Source of the DNA: Gremmenia infestans
Taxonomy: Eukaryota > Ascomycota > Leotiomycetes > Helotiales > Hamatocanthoscyphaceae
Reading direction: 5' to 3'
Assembly: GCA_032629725.1 (NCBI GenBank)
Contig: JAFEVB010000005.1
Coordinates: 992,001-1,056,000 of the forward strand
Length of the DNA stretch: 64,000 nt
Positions 43,906-55,694 of this stretch are shown one piece after another. Under the pieces are notes generated by a model that did no database searches, was not told the origin of the DNA, and was given only the letters and a program-made list of their open reading frames with translations. Within the stretch, counting starts at the first letter, position 1, and every line of letters begins with the position of its first letter. Made by a program: the position numbers and the translations under genes.

Positions 43906-44615
43906 CTAGAATTCCTGCTCTTCTTGGAAAAACATCCCGAAGCTGATAATGGTGCCGTAGATGAGCACTCCGCCGATAATAGACATTACCATGGCCGGAT
44001 ACGTTATAAGCATTGAGTGTGCGAGAACGACTGGTAATGCTGTTTCACTGAATGTTAGCTTGTGGTTTATCTTCATACGCGTCCATCGACTTTGTTCGCA
44101 GCCCGAGGCATCCATTCCATCAACTGATCAACCCCCAAGATCCCCTTCATATCCACATTCACATGCATACCCAGTAACTCCCAAAACCCCCCCGAAAAGC
44201 AAAAGCAAAGCAAAGAAATTCCACAAGCAAATGGAAAAGGCAAACATACCAACACCCATCAACACCAAAAACCCCGTACAGAACCTTCCGAAATCCACCA
44301 CCGCATTCCCCGAGCTCTCGACGAAATCATCCGGATTGGCACAGCGCCCACAGATCCAGTTGGGCAGGGGAGCGAGTACGTAGGTGGCGACGACGAGTAG
44401 GGGCAGGTATTGTTTGAAGAGCGCGCAGGAGAGGATTACAAGGAGGAAGCCTATGGCTAGGACCTGGAAGGAAGGGGGGTTAGATAAGAGTTTGAAGGTG
44501 GAGGAGAGGGGTAGGGAAGGGGGGAGGGGGAGGAAAGGGAGGAGGGGGGGAAGGTAATAAGGGGGACGAAACGTACGAAGGAGAGGGAAATGATCGTTTT
44601 GAGACCGGCGGCCAT
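43906..44615 (-). CDS. VPS55: endosomal membrane protein Vps55 (LEPROT family)
   Basis: Small four-helix membrane protein of late endosomes; with Vps68 it promotes endosome-to-vacuole traffic. Exons: 44615-44577, 44463-44250 and 44039-43906; product 128 residues. The introns (113 and 210 nt) join KTIISLSF to VLAIGFLL and FLVLMGV to ALPVVLAHS. The family core is clear: the WICGRC loop, then NAVVDFGRFCTGF and the last helix VMSIIGGVLIYGTIISFGMFF. Four hydrophobic segments are visible. Without splicing, the frame upstream of exon 2 reads through a Pro/Leu-rich stretch, which is intron. Divergent from PRE5 across a 490-bp shared promoter region. Confidence 0.94.
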
Positions 44616-45105
44616 GGCGATGGAGGGGAGTTGGAAAGGCAGGTTGGGTGGTGTGTGAGTCCAGCCTCTTATCGCAAGGCCAGATATCTGCGCTTTGTGT
44701 TTTTGATTCTATCCCCAGCTTTAACTTCAAAGTCAAAGTTGACTTTGACTGTATCGAGTATTGTGATTAATGCGCCGGTATGCTGTGAAGTTGAAGAGTG
44801 AGTTGCGTAGTGTTGATACTCGATCTGACGTTGTCGCATTGGATCGCAGTTACAGCTAGCCTGGCCTTGATAATGAGGCTGAAAGCGGAGGACCCCTGCC
44901 ATCTACGGCAACCAAAAGCAACCACGATGCGTTTACCTTTACCTTAGAGCTTCATCAGCGCGTCTGCCTCAACTGCATACAAATACACCCACACCATTCA
45001 ATCTCCCTCCCTCCAACGCAAACCACGACTTCACGATCCACGATCCCGTAATCCAATTCTACGAATATACACGCAGCTAGCTGAAGCTGCAGCAGAAGAG
45101 ACAAG
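44616..45105. promoter_or_regulatory. shared divergent promoter of VPS55 and PRE5
   Basis: The 490 bp between two oppositely oriented start codons must hold both promoters. I see no obvious yeast-type proteasome control element (GGTGGCAAA). A strong 20-base inverted repeat at 44731-44750 is the best candidate binding site. Confidence 0.6.
44731..44750. repeat. 20-base inverted repeat in a bidirectional promoter
   Basis: Arms AGTCAAAGT and ACTTTGACT are perfect inverted copies separated by TG. Symmetry and position between VPS55 and PRE5 suggest a dimeric transcription-factor site; the factor is unknown. Confidence 0.6.
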
Positions 45106-46022
45106 ATGTTCAGAAATAACTACGACAACGATTCCGTTACTTTGTGAGTAGCTCGAAGCTGTGCTGTATTGTGGAGTGCAAGGGATTATAACTGACGGCT
45201 TGAAGCTCGCCGCAGGGTCGGATATTCCAGGTCGAGTATGCATCGGAGGCTGTGAAGCAGGGAAGTGTAGTTGTTGGAATAGTAAGCAAGACGCATGCTG
45301 TACTTGTTGCTATAAAGGTACATACCTCCCTCTCCCTCCCTTTCCCTCTCCTCCACCACACATGTCTAACACAAGTCCCCTTCCTCCAGCGTAACGCCGA
45401 AGAACTCTCCTCGTACCAAAAAAAGGTCATCACCATTGACGAGCATCTCGGCCTAGCACTTGCCGGCCTCGCCTCTGACGCCCGCGTCCTCTCCAACTTC
45501 ATGAAGCAGCAATCGCTATCCTCGCGCCTCACCTACGGCCGCGCCATCCCCGTCGAGCGCCTCGTATCATCCATCGGCGACCGCGCCCAGACCAACACGC
45601 AGCACTACGGCAAGCGGCCCTATGGCGTCGGGCTGCTGGTCGCGGGCGTCGACGAGACAGGCCCCCATCTGTTCGAGTTCCAGCCGTCGGGCATGACGCA
45701 GGAGATGGCAGCGTGTGCGATTGGCGCGAGGAGCCAGATGGCACGCACGTATTTGGAGAGGAATCTAGAGAAGTTCGAGGCGTGTGGCAGGGAGGAGTTG
45801 GTGGTGCATGGGCTGAAGGCGTTAAAGGAGAGTCTGGCGCAGGATAAGGAGTTGACGGTCGAGAATTGTAGTGTGGGTGTTGTGGGATTGGGGAAGGGGG
45901 GAAAGGGTCTAGAGGGGTTCAAGCTTTTTGATGGGCAGGAGGTTAAGCAGTGGGTTGATCTTGTAGCTGAGGGGGCTGAGGAGAAGGAGGGCGAAGGTGA
46001 AGGGATGGAGGTTGATTCGTAG
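45106..46022 (+). CDS. PRE5: 20S proteasome subunit alpha-6
   Basis: Alpha-type subunit of the 20S proteasome outer ring. Exons: 45106-45143, 45206-45317 and 45390-46022; introns 62 and 72 nt; product 260 residues. The N terminus MFRNNYDNDSVTFSPQGR, with the alpha-signature SPQGRIFQVEYASEAVKQG rebuilt across intron 1, is that of yeast Pre5/human PSMA1. Further matches are THAVLVAIKRNAEELSSYQ across intron 2, RPYGVGLLVAG and HLFEFQPSG. As in other alpha subunits there is no N-terminal propeptide or catalytic Thr. The C-terminal tail is acidic (EEKEGEGEGMEVDS). Alpha-1 (Scl1) was considered, but the start is clearly of the Pre5 type. Confidence 0.95.
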
Positions 46023-46375
46023 GTGTGAGCTTTTCTGAGATCTCGACTGGATGGGGAGGGATATGACTTGTAAAATTACCGGATTACATGAGCAAAAGAC
46101 TTGCTGATATCAGACGAGCCTTAATTCAAGGTTGATTTTGTGGACCCCTTTCTTTTCCGTTTTGTATATTTTTCATTTTTTGGTAAATCCCCACTCGATG
46201 CTAAATATTCGTTGATCAAACTACCTGCAATGCATATTCCACCAGCCAGCGCCATCCATCCCACATTCTGTCTTTATCAATTTGCAATCCCATCTATTCA
46301 TCCCATACCCATACCCATACGCCATAGCACTTTCTTTCTCTCATTTCCTCATCCACCCCTCATTCCACCCACGCA
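46023..46375. other. convergent intergenic region
   Basis: 3' flanks of PRE5 and the LOG-family gene. No gene seen. Confidence 0.5.
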
Positions 46376-47519
46376 CTACTCATTCCCCCATTTCAACTTA
46401 AACCTTCCCTCCTCAGGCACATACACCCTCAAAAACTCCACGGCCTCCTCCCCATTCTTCGCCTCACTGATAATGCTCCGATTATTCGATCCCACGAACC
46501 CGGCCTCCACACTACCCTCTACCCACTGCAGGAGCCCGTCCCAGTACCCTTCGATGTTCAGCACGCAGACACCCCGCTCGTGGATCCCGAGTTGGTTCCA
46601 TGTTACGACTTCCATTAGCTCTTCGAGGGTGCCGTAGCCGCCGCTGTGGGGTGGTTAGTGTGTGTTTGATATGATATAGTATAGTACAATTGAGAATAAA
46701 TGGGAGGGAAAGGAACGGAAAGGAAAGCAAGAGATGAGTCTACAGACTAGTGCCCCTCCCTCTCTGTGTATATATAAAAGGGATAGGGGGGAAATGAATG
46801 AAAGGTCGTAGGAAAACAACTCACCTCAGAGCAACAAACCCACTCCCAGCCCCCGCATCAACTATCTCCTTCACCATCATCTCTTTCCGCTCATGCATAC
46901 TATTCACCACCGTCGTCTTCCCATACGTAGCATACGCCGGCAGATCACTGCTTTCCGTGGCCGAGTTGGGGCCGGCCTCGTACTGCACGAGCGCTGTGGG
47001 GATGATGCCGTGTACGGATTCTGGCCCCGAAAGGGAGACGAGGGTTCGGCATACTTCGCCCACTGTGAAGGAGTTAGTGGGGTTTCTATGGAGCGGTTGG
47101 GGCTTAAGGGGAAAAGGGGTTGGGATTTGAGGGGGAGAAAGGGAGGGGGGGGAAATAAAGGGAGGCGAGGGCTTACTGAGACCAACTGTTCCGCCGCCGT
47201 ACACTAGCTGGATGTTATTACGAGCCATTACTTGAGCCAGGGCGCGCGCAGCTTCCATATCTGTGGATTGAGTGTTAGCAAAAAGACAGTGCCAGGACTT
47301 CAGCTCCGAGGTGGGGTGAAGCGGGGTGGGATTGAAAAGCTTACGGGCTGGTGATTTTCCAGGAGAGGAACCACAGAAAACGCAGATCTTCACTGGTTTG
47401 ACTGGTGCTCCTGCTGCTGGAGAAGGCAAAGGGGTGTCTTTGGGTAAGTTTGAGAGGACTGGGGTTGAGGACTCTGCGTTCATGGTTGGGGGAACGGGGG
47501 ATGTGCCGTTCGATGCCAT
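46376..47519 (-). CDS. LOG-family phosphoribohydrolase (lysine-decarboxylase-like fold)
   Basis: LOG enzymes cleave nucleoside 5'-monophosphates; plant members activate cytokinins. Exons: 47519-47345, 47260-47177, 47062-46825 and 46643-46376; introns 84, 114 and 181 nt; product 254 residues. A Pro/Ser-rich N terminus of about 43 residues precedes the core. The core motifs are CVFCGSSPGKSP, VYGGGTVGLMGEV (spanning intron 2) and SGGYGTLEELMEVVTWNQLG (starting at intron 3). The second motif is PGGxGTxEE in the textbook form, so Pro is replaced by Ser; the acid residues remain. In vivo substrate is unknown. No isopentenyl-transferase gene is next to it, so a cytokinin pathway is not indicated. 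Divergent from the CLPTM1 gene. Confidence 0.9.
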
Positions 47520-48121
47520 TGCGTAAATTTGATTGATGAAAGTTTTTCGGGGTTGGTGTTGAGATGTAGGTGTAGATGAAGAAGTCGAGAATTTTGTTGG
47601 AAGAGTCGAGGATTTTAAAAGGTTTGTTTAAATAGTTATCTTTGGATTCAATATATTGCTTTTTGACGTAGGGAGTGGCGGCGTATTGTATGTAAATCAA
47701 GGGCGATCAGTCGGGCTTGATATGTGGATATTGGAAGATGAAACTTGATGACTAGGACATAGATCAAGTGAATAAATAAGAAATATATTCAATTGTAAAG
47801 ACTGTATGTTGTCTGATATGTGTAATTCTCGGATTTGTTTACATATATGTAGAGAGAATTGAAGTTGTACCGACCGAGTCATAAGGTCGTGGTCATATTC
47901 TTATCAGATGACGCTTATCGTCGGGTCTCAATGGTGGACCCTGGATTTACTGTACTTGGCTTGGTCTTGGCTTGGAGGGGAGGGATACAAGGCGGTGACA
48001 TATGGCAGAAAGGGAATTGACACCACTTCCAAATGCACTCTAGCTGCACGGCAAGCTCAAGACAACATCTCTCTTCCACTTCCCATCTTCAGCTCCAAAG
48101 GGAAAGATATTTCAAATCAAC
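47520..48121. promoter_or_regulatory. shared divergent promoter of the LOG-family and CLPTM1-family genes
   Basis: About 600 bp between oppositely oriented start codons, so both promoters lie here. No other gene or distinctive motif was recognised. Confidence 0.5.
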
Positions 48122-50271
48122 ATGCCTCCTCCTACAGCCCCCCCAGCTGCGGCTGCAGGTGCACAAGGAGAACAGAGTGCTTTGAGCGTAAGTTCTGCAA
48201 CTCTCAGACAATACACAATGAGGAGGAAAACTAAATACTCCAATAGCCAATGCTCAGGTCTGCTGCCCAAGGCCTTGCCATCTTCTTCGGTATGCAATTC
48301 GTCATGAACCAGTTCATGAACAAGAAGACCGAAACCACCACTGTGACCGACCAATCCGGCCAAGTCATCACTGTCCCTGCGAACACCGGCGAAATCCCAC
48401 CCTTCCAGGCGCGTCCCGACACGTTAGACGAAGGCGCGAGTTACAACCCTATTCCCCAACGTATTGCGCCCATGTGGCCATTAGACACTCCATTGGATAT
48501 CACGATCGTCGTTTCTCCTACTTTTGTGTCCGAGCCAGTGGCTAAAACACCCAAGGACAGAAGAGTGGTCGAGGAGATTGGGTTCAGGTTTGGAGACTAC
48601 AAGGAGAATAGGGTTATTGATACGGAATTTACGGTACCGAAAGAAGTACAGAATAATGGAACGCTTTGGGCACATTTCTATATTGGGATTTCAGGGAGCA
48701 AGTTGGATCCGACAACTGCTGGATATGATCCTAGTCAGGCATACCATTTTGTTCATCCTTTGACGCAGTATATTGCCCAGAAGAAGGTTAAGAAGACGAA
48801 GAATCTTCTCGCCGCAAGTGATGATGTTGAAGAGGTAATTATGATATTTTGTTGCACTGGAATACAGCTAACACGAAACAGGAAGTGGAAGAAGTCCCTA
48901 CTGGACCGATTATCAACTCCCATTACCATCCCAACTTCACAATATCTTTCATTCCAGATTCTGGAGTGATGCAATATCCAACTCTTCAACCAGCTGTCAG
49001 ACAATACTTACAGATGGAAGCGACTGGAGCAAGAGACGCAACTGGTCAGAATGCCTGGTATTATCCAATTGTTTTCGTTAATTCTTTCTGGCAACTCAAA
49101 ACTCACATGACGACTTTGAATTCAACCGTCACAAAACTCCCTCTTCACATCGACTTGAATAATTTCGCAAACTGGAAGTTCAGCATCCTTTCCAGCATGG
49201 ATGAAGGTGCTAAGCAGACTGCCCGGAATGCTGCTCAAGGTATCTCTAGCCCAGGTGGAGGAGACGGTAGCGAGTTTGAGATGATCAAGGAGGTCCTTCT
49301 CGACACCAACCCTATTCTTTTGGGTACCACCGTGGTGGTTAGTATATTTCACATGCTCTTTGAAATGTTGGCTTTCAAGTCAGACATCAGCCATTATCGC
49401 AATAAGAAAAACAACGTCGGTATCTCAGTGCGCTCTATCCTCGGAAACGTCTTTATGCAAGCCGTCATTTTCCTCTACTTATTAGACAACAACGAGAACA
49501 CCAGTACGTCTCCCTTCCTTTTCTGAAACCACACATAGTCTAACTTATGAAATAGGTTGGATGATCCTCTTCAGCCAAGGAATGGGAATCCTGCTCGAAT
49601 TCTGGAAGATCACCACCGTAGTAAACGTGCGCATCCGTCCCGCTGACTCTATCATCCCTTACCGCATCGCCTTTGAAGACAAACATGTCCTGTCGGAAAC
49701 CGAGGAGAAGACCAAGGAATACGACGCCGTGGCGTTCAAATACCTCTATATGATAGCCGTGCCTTTGCTCTTCGCCTACGCAGGTTACTCTCTCTACTAC
49801 GACACGCATAAATCCTGGTACTCGTTCGTAATCACCACACTCGTCGGCAGTGTCTACGCTTATGGATTCCTCATGATGGTACCGAGTCTCTACATCAACT
49901 ACCGACTTAAGAGCGTAGCGCATTTGCCCGCCAAAGCCATGACGTATAAATTCCTCAACACGTTCATTGACGACCTCTTCGCTTTCACCATCAAGATGCC
50001 CACCCTGCACCGCCTGGCGACACTCAGAGACGATCTTATCTTCTTTGTGTATCTGTACCAGAGTTGGAAATACAAGGTCGATTACACGAGAGTCAATGAG
50101 TTTGGACAGGGAGGAGACGAGGAGCAGGTCGAGGATAAGATTGCTAATGCGCCATTGAAGAGTATTGCGGGCGCCGATGCTAGTGTGAGTGTTGGGGATG
50201 AGGGGCCAGATGAGACGACTGCTAAAACATCGGGACATGCTAAGAAAACCGGGGCGAATAAGAGGAAGTAG
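48122..50271 (+). CDS. CLPTM1-family transmembrane protein
   Basis: Multi-pass membrane protein of the cleft-lip-and-palate (CLPTM1) family; mammalian members act in ER retention of receptors and as lipid scramblases. Exons: 48122-48187, 48247-48834, 48882-49503 and 49556-50271; introns 59, 47 and 52 nt; product 663 residues, the family length. An Ala/Pro-rich start is followed by a first hydrophobic segment (GLAIFFGMQFVMNQF). A large lumenal domain (about residues 60-370) includes LWAHFYIG and the NSFWQLKTH region. C-terminal helices follow, containing SIFHMLFEMLAFKSDI and the family hallmark RYLYxxxxP-like FKYLYMIAVPLLFAYAGYSL, plus DDLFAFTIKMPTLHRL. The basic C terminus (KKTGANKRK) could be an ER-retention signal. 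All junctions keep the family sequence. Confidence 0.94.
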
Positions 50272-51200
50272 TGAAGGTATGAGTTGTAGATTGGCTCGAT
50301 TGGCTACCCTGAATAAATCGCCAATTAGTTTCTTCGTGTCTGTTTTACATAAGCGAGCTTAACTAGTTAGTTACTAGTACTTAGGGAACAAACAGGTCAA
50401 CATACCTACGTAATTGGAAAGCCTGTGTATGACAGCTAGTACATTCACAAATGCATATCATGCTTGACCTTCCATTCCCCCCTAAATTCCCAATCCCAAC
50501 CAATTCATATCCCCGCAATCAACGCACACGCCATCTTCACTCTTATATCATTTATATTACATAATGCAGGAGATTGAATAATAACAACCTTCCTATCCCG
50601 TCTGACGGTAGCGAGGAAGGTAGGAACTTATCTATAGCTTACCTACTATCTAGAGAATTTCTGTTTTGTATATAGGTAGAGGGCGCTGGTATGGAGTAAG
50701 GGTTTCGATATTTATAGATGTGGAGCTTTTTAGCTTTTTTGGTAGATATGATTTATGGGTGGAATATGAAGTTGGTTTAAGGATTAGGGAGTTAGATATG
50801 TAGATGAAAGGTAGTAGGGACTTATAGAATGGTATTATTTAGAGGATATGTATACATTCATTACCAATGTACCTATATATTCTGCTAGGTTTATATATTT
50901 TTTGGTACATTTCTTATAATTCTTAGTCTGATGCTCTAAGCTAGTGCTTATATAGCTCGGTAGCTGTATATTTCTTATCTTCCTAGCTACTTATAGACTT
51001 CTTTCTACTCTAGAGAGCAGAATTTTAGAAAGATAGGAAGGTAGGAACGCTGATAATATCCGTGCTAGATTTGAGAGGGATGTCTTTTCTTTCGCTTCCA
51101 TGTTATTCTATATGCAGCCTTTTATCCATTATATAACCAACTTGAAAGCTCTATCACTATCGAGAATTCAATGCAACTATATCACTTCCATAGCCACCCA
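50272..51200. other. AT-rich intergenic region, possible decayed repeat
   Basis: No gene. ACCTTCCTATC at about 50586 recurs inverted near 51037, and GGAAGGTAGGAAC occurs directly at about 50614 and 51041. This suggests, but does not prove, a decayed repeat element about 460 bp long. Confidence 0.4.
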
Positions 51201-51982
51201 CTATTCCGCTCTAAGATTCCTATGCCCGGGCCACAACGGAACCCATGCTTCAGGCACATCGTATTGAAAACTATCCACAACCTCCTCCTCGGGCCATTTC
51301 AAATTTAGAATCCCAGTCGGCCCCAAAACATCTACATATGCACTGAAGAACAGATCGCGGTCGACATCGAAAGGCGAGAAAAGCATAGCCAGCAGTGTTT
51401 TCCGTTCTCGTGGTGGTGATTGTCCTAGTGAAGTATGTAGACAAACAAGCATATCCCATATCCTCTGCAACCGGTCCTGAGCCTCCCAATCTTCTAAAAC
51501 ATAATACGGCTTCCATTCCAACCCACTCCAACACCGCACGGTAATGATCTGCAACGCCGGCATTTTTTGTAGCTCGTCTGCAATGCATTGGTTATTCACA
51601 CCCTGAGGGTAGATCTCCAACCATCGGATACCCGCCATTTGCGCTGGGTAGCGGTTGACTAGCGGTTTTAGACACTTGATCGTGAGACATAGCGTATCGA
51701 GTGCGCGGTTGAAGTATATCCCTTCCCCGCTGTCGTCGAGGAAATACAGCGTGTAGGCTTCGTGGAATACTTGGGATGCTTCGCGGGACACGAGCTGCAG
51801 TGCTCCGGATTTCTCGGAGAGGGATGGATCGCTGGAGTGGCGGCATAGAGGGACGCGGCGGGGGGGAGGAAGGTGTGATGGTAGATTTTTATACGGAGTT
51901 CGGGGGGGAGGGATGGAAAGGGTTTGAATTGAGGTTCTTGGGAACTGAGGATAATATGTTGGTCTTTTACGGGATTTGGCAT
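51201..51982 (-). pseudogene. 2EXR-domain gene with a frameshift (copy 2)
   Basis: From the ATG at 51982 the frame encodes a 2EXR start, FKPFPSLPPELRIKIYHHTF. At a run of seven G (plus strand 51860-51866) the protein continues in another frame: GALQLVSREASQVFHEAYTL, YFNRALDTLCL, and on to a stop at 51201. Joined, it would be about 260 residues, without other defects. The single change lies in a homopolymer, so it is either a true one-base indel or a sequence error. If the latter, this is a normal 2EXR gene. It is divergent from the intact 2EXR gene at 52701. Confidence 0.8.
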
Positions 51983-52700
51983 TGTCTAGCATGGGATGAG
52001 ATGAGATGATAAATGAAGGTTGTAGCAGAGGTTCCTTGTGATAAGGACTTGGATGACTATTGCGGTTTTAAAGAGCATTTCCTCGCTGAGTCTTGTTATA
52101 GGGAGGTATCTGAACAGCGGCACAGGTACGATGACTCACGCTATGATTCTATCACTCTTTCCCCATGCGAGTTGAGGCTATGCTATTTACTCAACAAGTG
52201 TGCAATGCACGAGGATGGGTCATGCACCGCGGCTGTGCCTTAATGTTGACTTGAGATGGTAGACTTGAGGTTGAAGTGTGGCGCGCGGAGAAAGGGGCTT
52301 AGGCGTGTGACGCTAATCAAAATCTAGCTAAAGCATTACACGTGATATCAGAATCCACCGCCACTTATCGGCGCTTCTTTCAGCCTCTTCCATTGTGTAC
52401 AACTCTTCTGTTACACCTGTATCTTAAGGTTTTCTCTTGTCTCTTCATTTCTGCTGATGATTCCGTTGAACAGTGGTTAGGGTAAGCCAAGTGTTTCCGA
52501 GAAGAATGCTTGATTAGCAATAATCGCCACCGACAACAAGCTCCACTACCCCACCATCTGCCACGAAGCACTGCACTTTCTTAGGTGCCTCGTCCCCTTC
52601 TCTTTCCATCCAAACTTTACCTCAACAGTCAATACGACAACTTGTTCCAATTCCATTTTACAATCACATTTGTTGGCCAGATATCGTCGGAACCCACTCA
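51983..52700. other. intergenic region between two divergent 2EXR genes
   Basis: About 720 bp with short unsupported frames; contains the promoters of both 2EXR genes. Confidence 0.5.
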
Positions 52701-53666
52701 ATGGATTCAGCAGATGATGTTTCGGAGATTAGCAGTAACAGGTTCACAATCTTCCCCAGATTGCCTGCTGAACTTCGTGCAAAAGTCTGGCAGGCAGCCA
52801 TTACACCCCGAGTCATCAGATGCCAGCGGACGAATGATGAGAACCTGTTCACTGCTCCACCGAGATCAGTTACCCTGTTTGAGATCAATCGGGAGTCACG
52901 AAATATAGCTTTCCTCTATGGCGAATTTATTTTACTTAGCACTACTCCTTGCTATATTTACTTTAGTCCGAAGATTGACTACCTTCTATTCGACGTTGGG
53001 TGGAAGTCATTAGCAGCTCCTCCTCAGTACCGTCGGATTAATGTCGTTCTACCGGCTTCAGCAACGCCACCAAAAGTTCCCCAGGACTTTATCGTGTCAC
53101 TTGAAGCGATTGATCCAGCTCTCAAGATGCTCAGGAATATTATGGTGCATCCCAATTGGAACGATCAACGGATGATGCCAACTGTTCCACTTGCTCGATT
53201 GCCGTATTTAGAAAGGGTTCTGGTGGCGAGCGATGAAAAGTCCATTGGATTGCGGAGCGAAGTCATGTTCTCGACTGTGCATGATATCAAGATGTACTAT
53301 GATATAACCAGGAAGACAGCACCCGAGGTTACCACTCCCAAAATTGCCGTCGGGTGTCTCGGTTGGACCGGGAAAGATCGATGGACCATGCATCATGGGA
53401 GACATGATAATCGACAACTCGTAGCTGTCTTCCAAGATTACGCAGCGATGAAGGAGCACCAAAGACTGCTACAGGAGGAAGAGAAGAGGTTTACCGAAGA
53501 ACGATTCGGGCCTCGAACACCTAGCTTCATGGTGAAGTTGCGACAGGCGCGAGAAGCCCATAGCACTGAACCGAAACCCATCTCAATATTACCGGCTACT
53601 AAGACTCTTTCAAAACCACCAACTTATGAAGAGGCTACTTCTGCAGACGCACCTTTGAAAGAGTAA
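52701..53666 (+). CDS. intact 2EXR-domain protein (copy 3)
   Basis: Single exon, 321 residues, no defects. The 2EXR domain occupies about residues 14-125. Motif 1 is FTIFPRLPAELRAKVWQAAI with the first E-x-R-like pair, motif 2 is LFEINRESRNIAFLYGE, and the domain ends YFSPKIDYLLFDVG. The rest mixes helices and strands. A Lys/Glu-rich helix (EEEKRFTEERFG near residue 258) is followed by a Pro-rich tail with PPTYEEA, a PPxY-type motif (residues 308-314) that could bind WW-domain proteins such as Rsp5/Nedd4 ligases. That link is an inference. 2EXR is thought to resemble the F-box, but its role is not established. It is the only undamaged copy of six in the window. Confidence 0.85.
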   Translation: MDSADDVSEISSNRFTIFPRLPAELRAKVWQAAITPRVIRCQRTNDENLFTAPPRSVTLFEINRESRNIAFLYGEFILLSTTPCYIYFSPKIDYLLFDVGWKSLAAPPQYRRINVVLPASATPPKVPQDFIVSLEAIDPALKMLRNIMVHPNWNDQRMMPTVPLARLPYLERVLVASDEKSIGLRSEVMFSTVHDIKMYYDITRKTAPEVTTPKIAVGCLGWTGKDRWTMHHGRHDNRQLVAVFQDYAAMKEHQRLLQEEEKRFTEERFGPRTPSFMVKLRQAREAHSTEPKPISILPATKTLSKPPTYEEATSADAPLKE

Positions 53667-54880
53667 TTAGTGGAAGATTCGGATGAAGTAGTAGATGGAC
53701 CGAGCAGACTGGTGACGCCAATGTTGCAGCGTAAGCCTTGGGAACCCTTGTCGAGACATCCCCAAAGTTTTAGATATTAGTTGCTGGAGGCCTTATGATA
53801 TTACAAGCGAATAGACTCAAGGGAGACAAGATAGGTTGCTTACTTCAACTCTCATATCGACTCGCTTTCGGTACGTATTTGATATTCATTTCAGCAGTAT
53901 TTATGTTCCAAAAGCATTTCACTTAATAATAGACAATTTCACAGACCTCCCCCAGTCCCGAAGGACCATACGTCGAAACCAGCTCCCGGTTCTGAGGCAT
54001 CTTTACACGCAATCACCCAACCAGCATAAGCGTAATCGAATCCCTAACTCTCCATAAAATCACCCAACTGTAATCTCCCGGTTATGTCTTGATTATGATG
54101 AAAAGCCATGGCTTTCTTCGTTTCTTTACTCCTTATCTTGGAGGAATTGGTCCTGGTTGTTCATGAGCGCCATTCATCGAGTGGTCTATGCGCTGCTACG
54201 CCGCGGAAATCAAAGCGTTTTTGGACAATGAAGCATCCGTGTGTAGACAAAGGGGACGTTCTATAAGGTTCCGATGATTGTCGTCCGTGTGTCTGGGCAT
54301 GAGGGGAAGGGGAGACGATCGTGGTGCTTTTTGATTGGAATTTAGAGAGCGATGGGTAGGTATGCTTATGGCAAGGGTTTATTATAGTTTTTGGGTGCTT
54401 TGTATTCCGTGACTTAGGAAAGGACAGAGGCTGCGGTTCAGGGGAGGATGACGAATTGTTAGGAAGATTAGGGGTCTTTTGGTTGGTGATGAAGGATTAG
54501 GCTATAGGATGTAGGATGAAAGGATGGACGGAAAGTTCGTTTTGAATCTAGATAATTCGGACTTGGATGTCGAGGTGCGGCGCTATGGGTTTCGGACGTC
54601 TTGTGTGGTGTTGGGACAAAGGGGTGAGAGGGTGAGGCTGCTTAAAGGCATTGTATTTCTGTTCCACCCAAGGGCCGAACTGTCTCTGATTATTCGCTGT
54701 CTAGAAATTGAACAGAAATGCAAGTGATAGCAAAACGATAACATAGATCGTTATCGTTAATATGTCCTTCGACTGAAAACAGAAGAAGCGGCACTAATCT
54801 TAAATGCCTCTCGCTAGCACATCCAAAAGCTCCTACAAAGTGGTACTTATGTATCTACTACTAGTCCCTCTCCTCCCCAC
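53667..54880. other. intergenic region
   Basis: About 1.2 kb between convergent 2EXR copies 3 and 4. Short frames only; no repeat or RNA recognised. Confidence 0.5.
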
Positions 54881-55694
54881 TCAGAACGTATAAGATTTTG
54901 CTTCAACGATGCCATCAGCCTTGAAGGCCGGGGCTAATGGATCAGACCAATCCAAAATACGGATTTCAGGTATCTTGCAGTTGGGAAACTTCTCGCGTTC
55001 ATCCTCAAACATGGCGGTGATCTCCTGCCTGCATGCCTCCTTTCCATCTTCGGTGTTGAGAATAGTCGGGGGCTCGCGATTATGCATAATAGATGTACCG
55101 CCAAAGTAACAAGGCCACGGCTTCTTGGTGACGATTGTAAGTTGCCTCAAATTGTGAAAAGTCATGCGCATGCCGTTGCGAAAAATCCGCTTGGTGGGAT
55201 CTGCAAGCTTCCAGGTTACATCGGCTAGTGCAATGGATTGTACGTTCTTCAACCTCGTAACATCCTTGTAGATCATCGCTGCTAGGTATCGCAAGTCATT
55301 TTCAATGCGTTTAGAATAGTAAATTAACTGTCCATCATCCTCTTGAAGAAAATTAGAAACGCAGAGTGTGTCGATCTCGGCATTGAAGTAGAGGAAAGAG
55401 TCGGGTATTGCTCGTTGCAGAATCTGCTGGTAGTGCTTCAACGCTTCTGCGCGTAGTTCCTGACAGATGGACAGACATGCGGGTTGGTGGTAGGCAGCTG
55501 TCCATATGGCGACGGTTGTCGTTTTTTTGCATGCCGATGATGACCACGCGGCCGAGGGAATCGAAGGCCTTATTCCATATTTTCAAACGTAGCTCGGTGG
55601 GGAGTTGCTCGAACTTGAGAAATGTGGCTTGGGGTATATCGATGGTTGGCTTCATTGTCGAGCCTGTTGTCTCTGCCATCTGAGGCTTTGGCAT
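54881..55694 (-). pseudogene. 2EXR-domain gene with a frameshift (copy 4)
   Basis: Starting at the ATG at 55694, the frame gives a Ser/Thr-rich leader and then the 2EXR core FLKFEQLPTELRLKIWNKAF. Near 55480-55490 (PPT, then ACLSICQELRAEALKHY) the protein-like sequence moves to a second frame. That frame carries YFNAEIDTLCVS and runs to the stop at 54881. The total would be about 270 residues. A single indel of one or two bases explains the change, and no other stop is seen. It could be a recent pseudogene or contain a sequence error. Convergent with copy 3. Confidence 0.78.

Noticed and set aside
50586..51047. Transposon defined by the ACCTTCCTATC inverted pair
   Set aside because: Only 11 bases match, the region is low in complexity, and no target-site duplication is visible.
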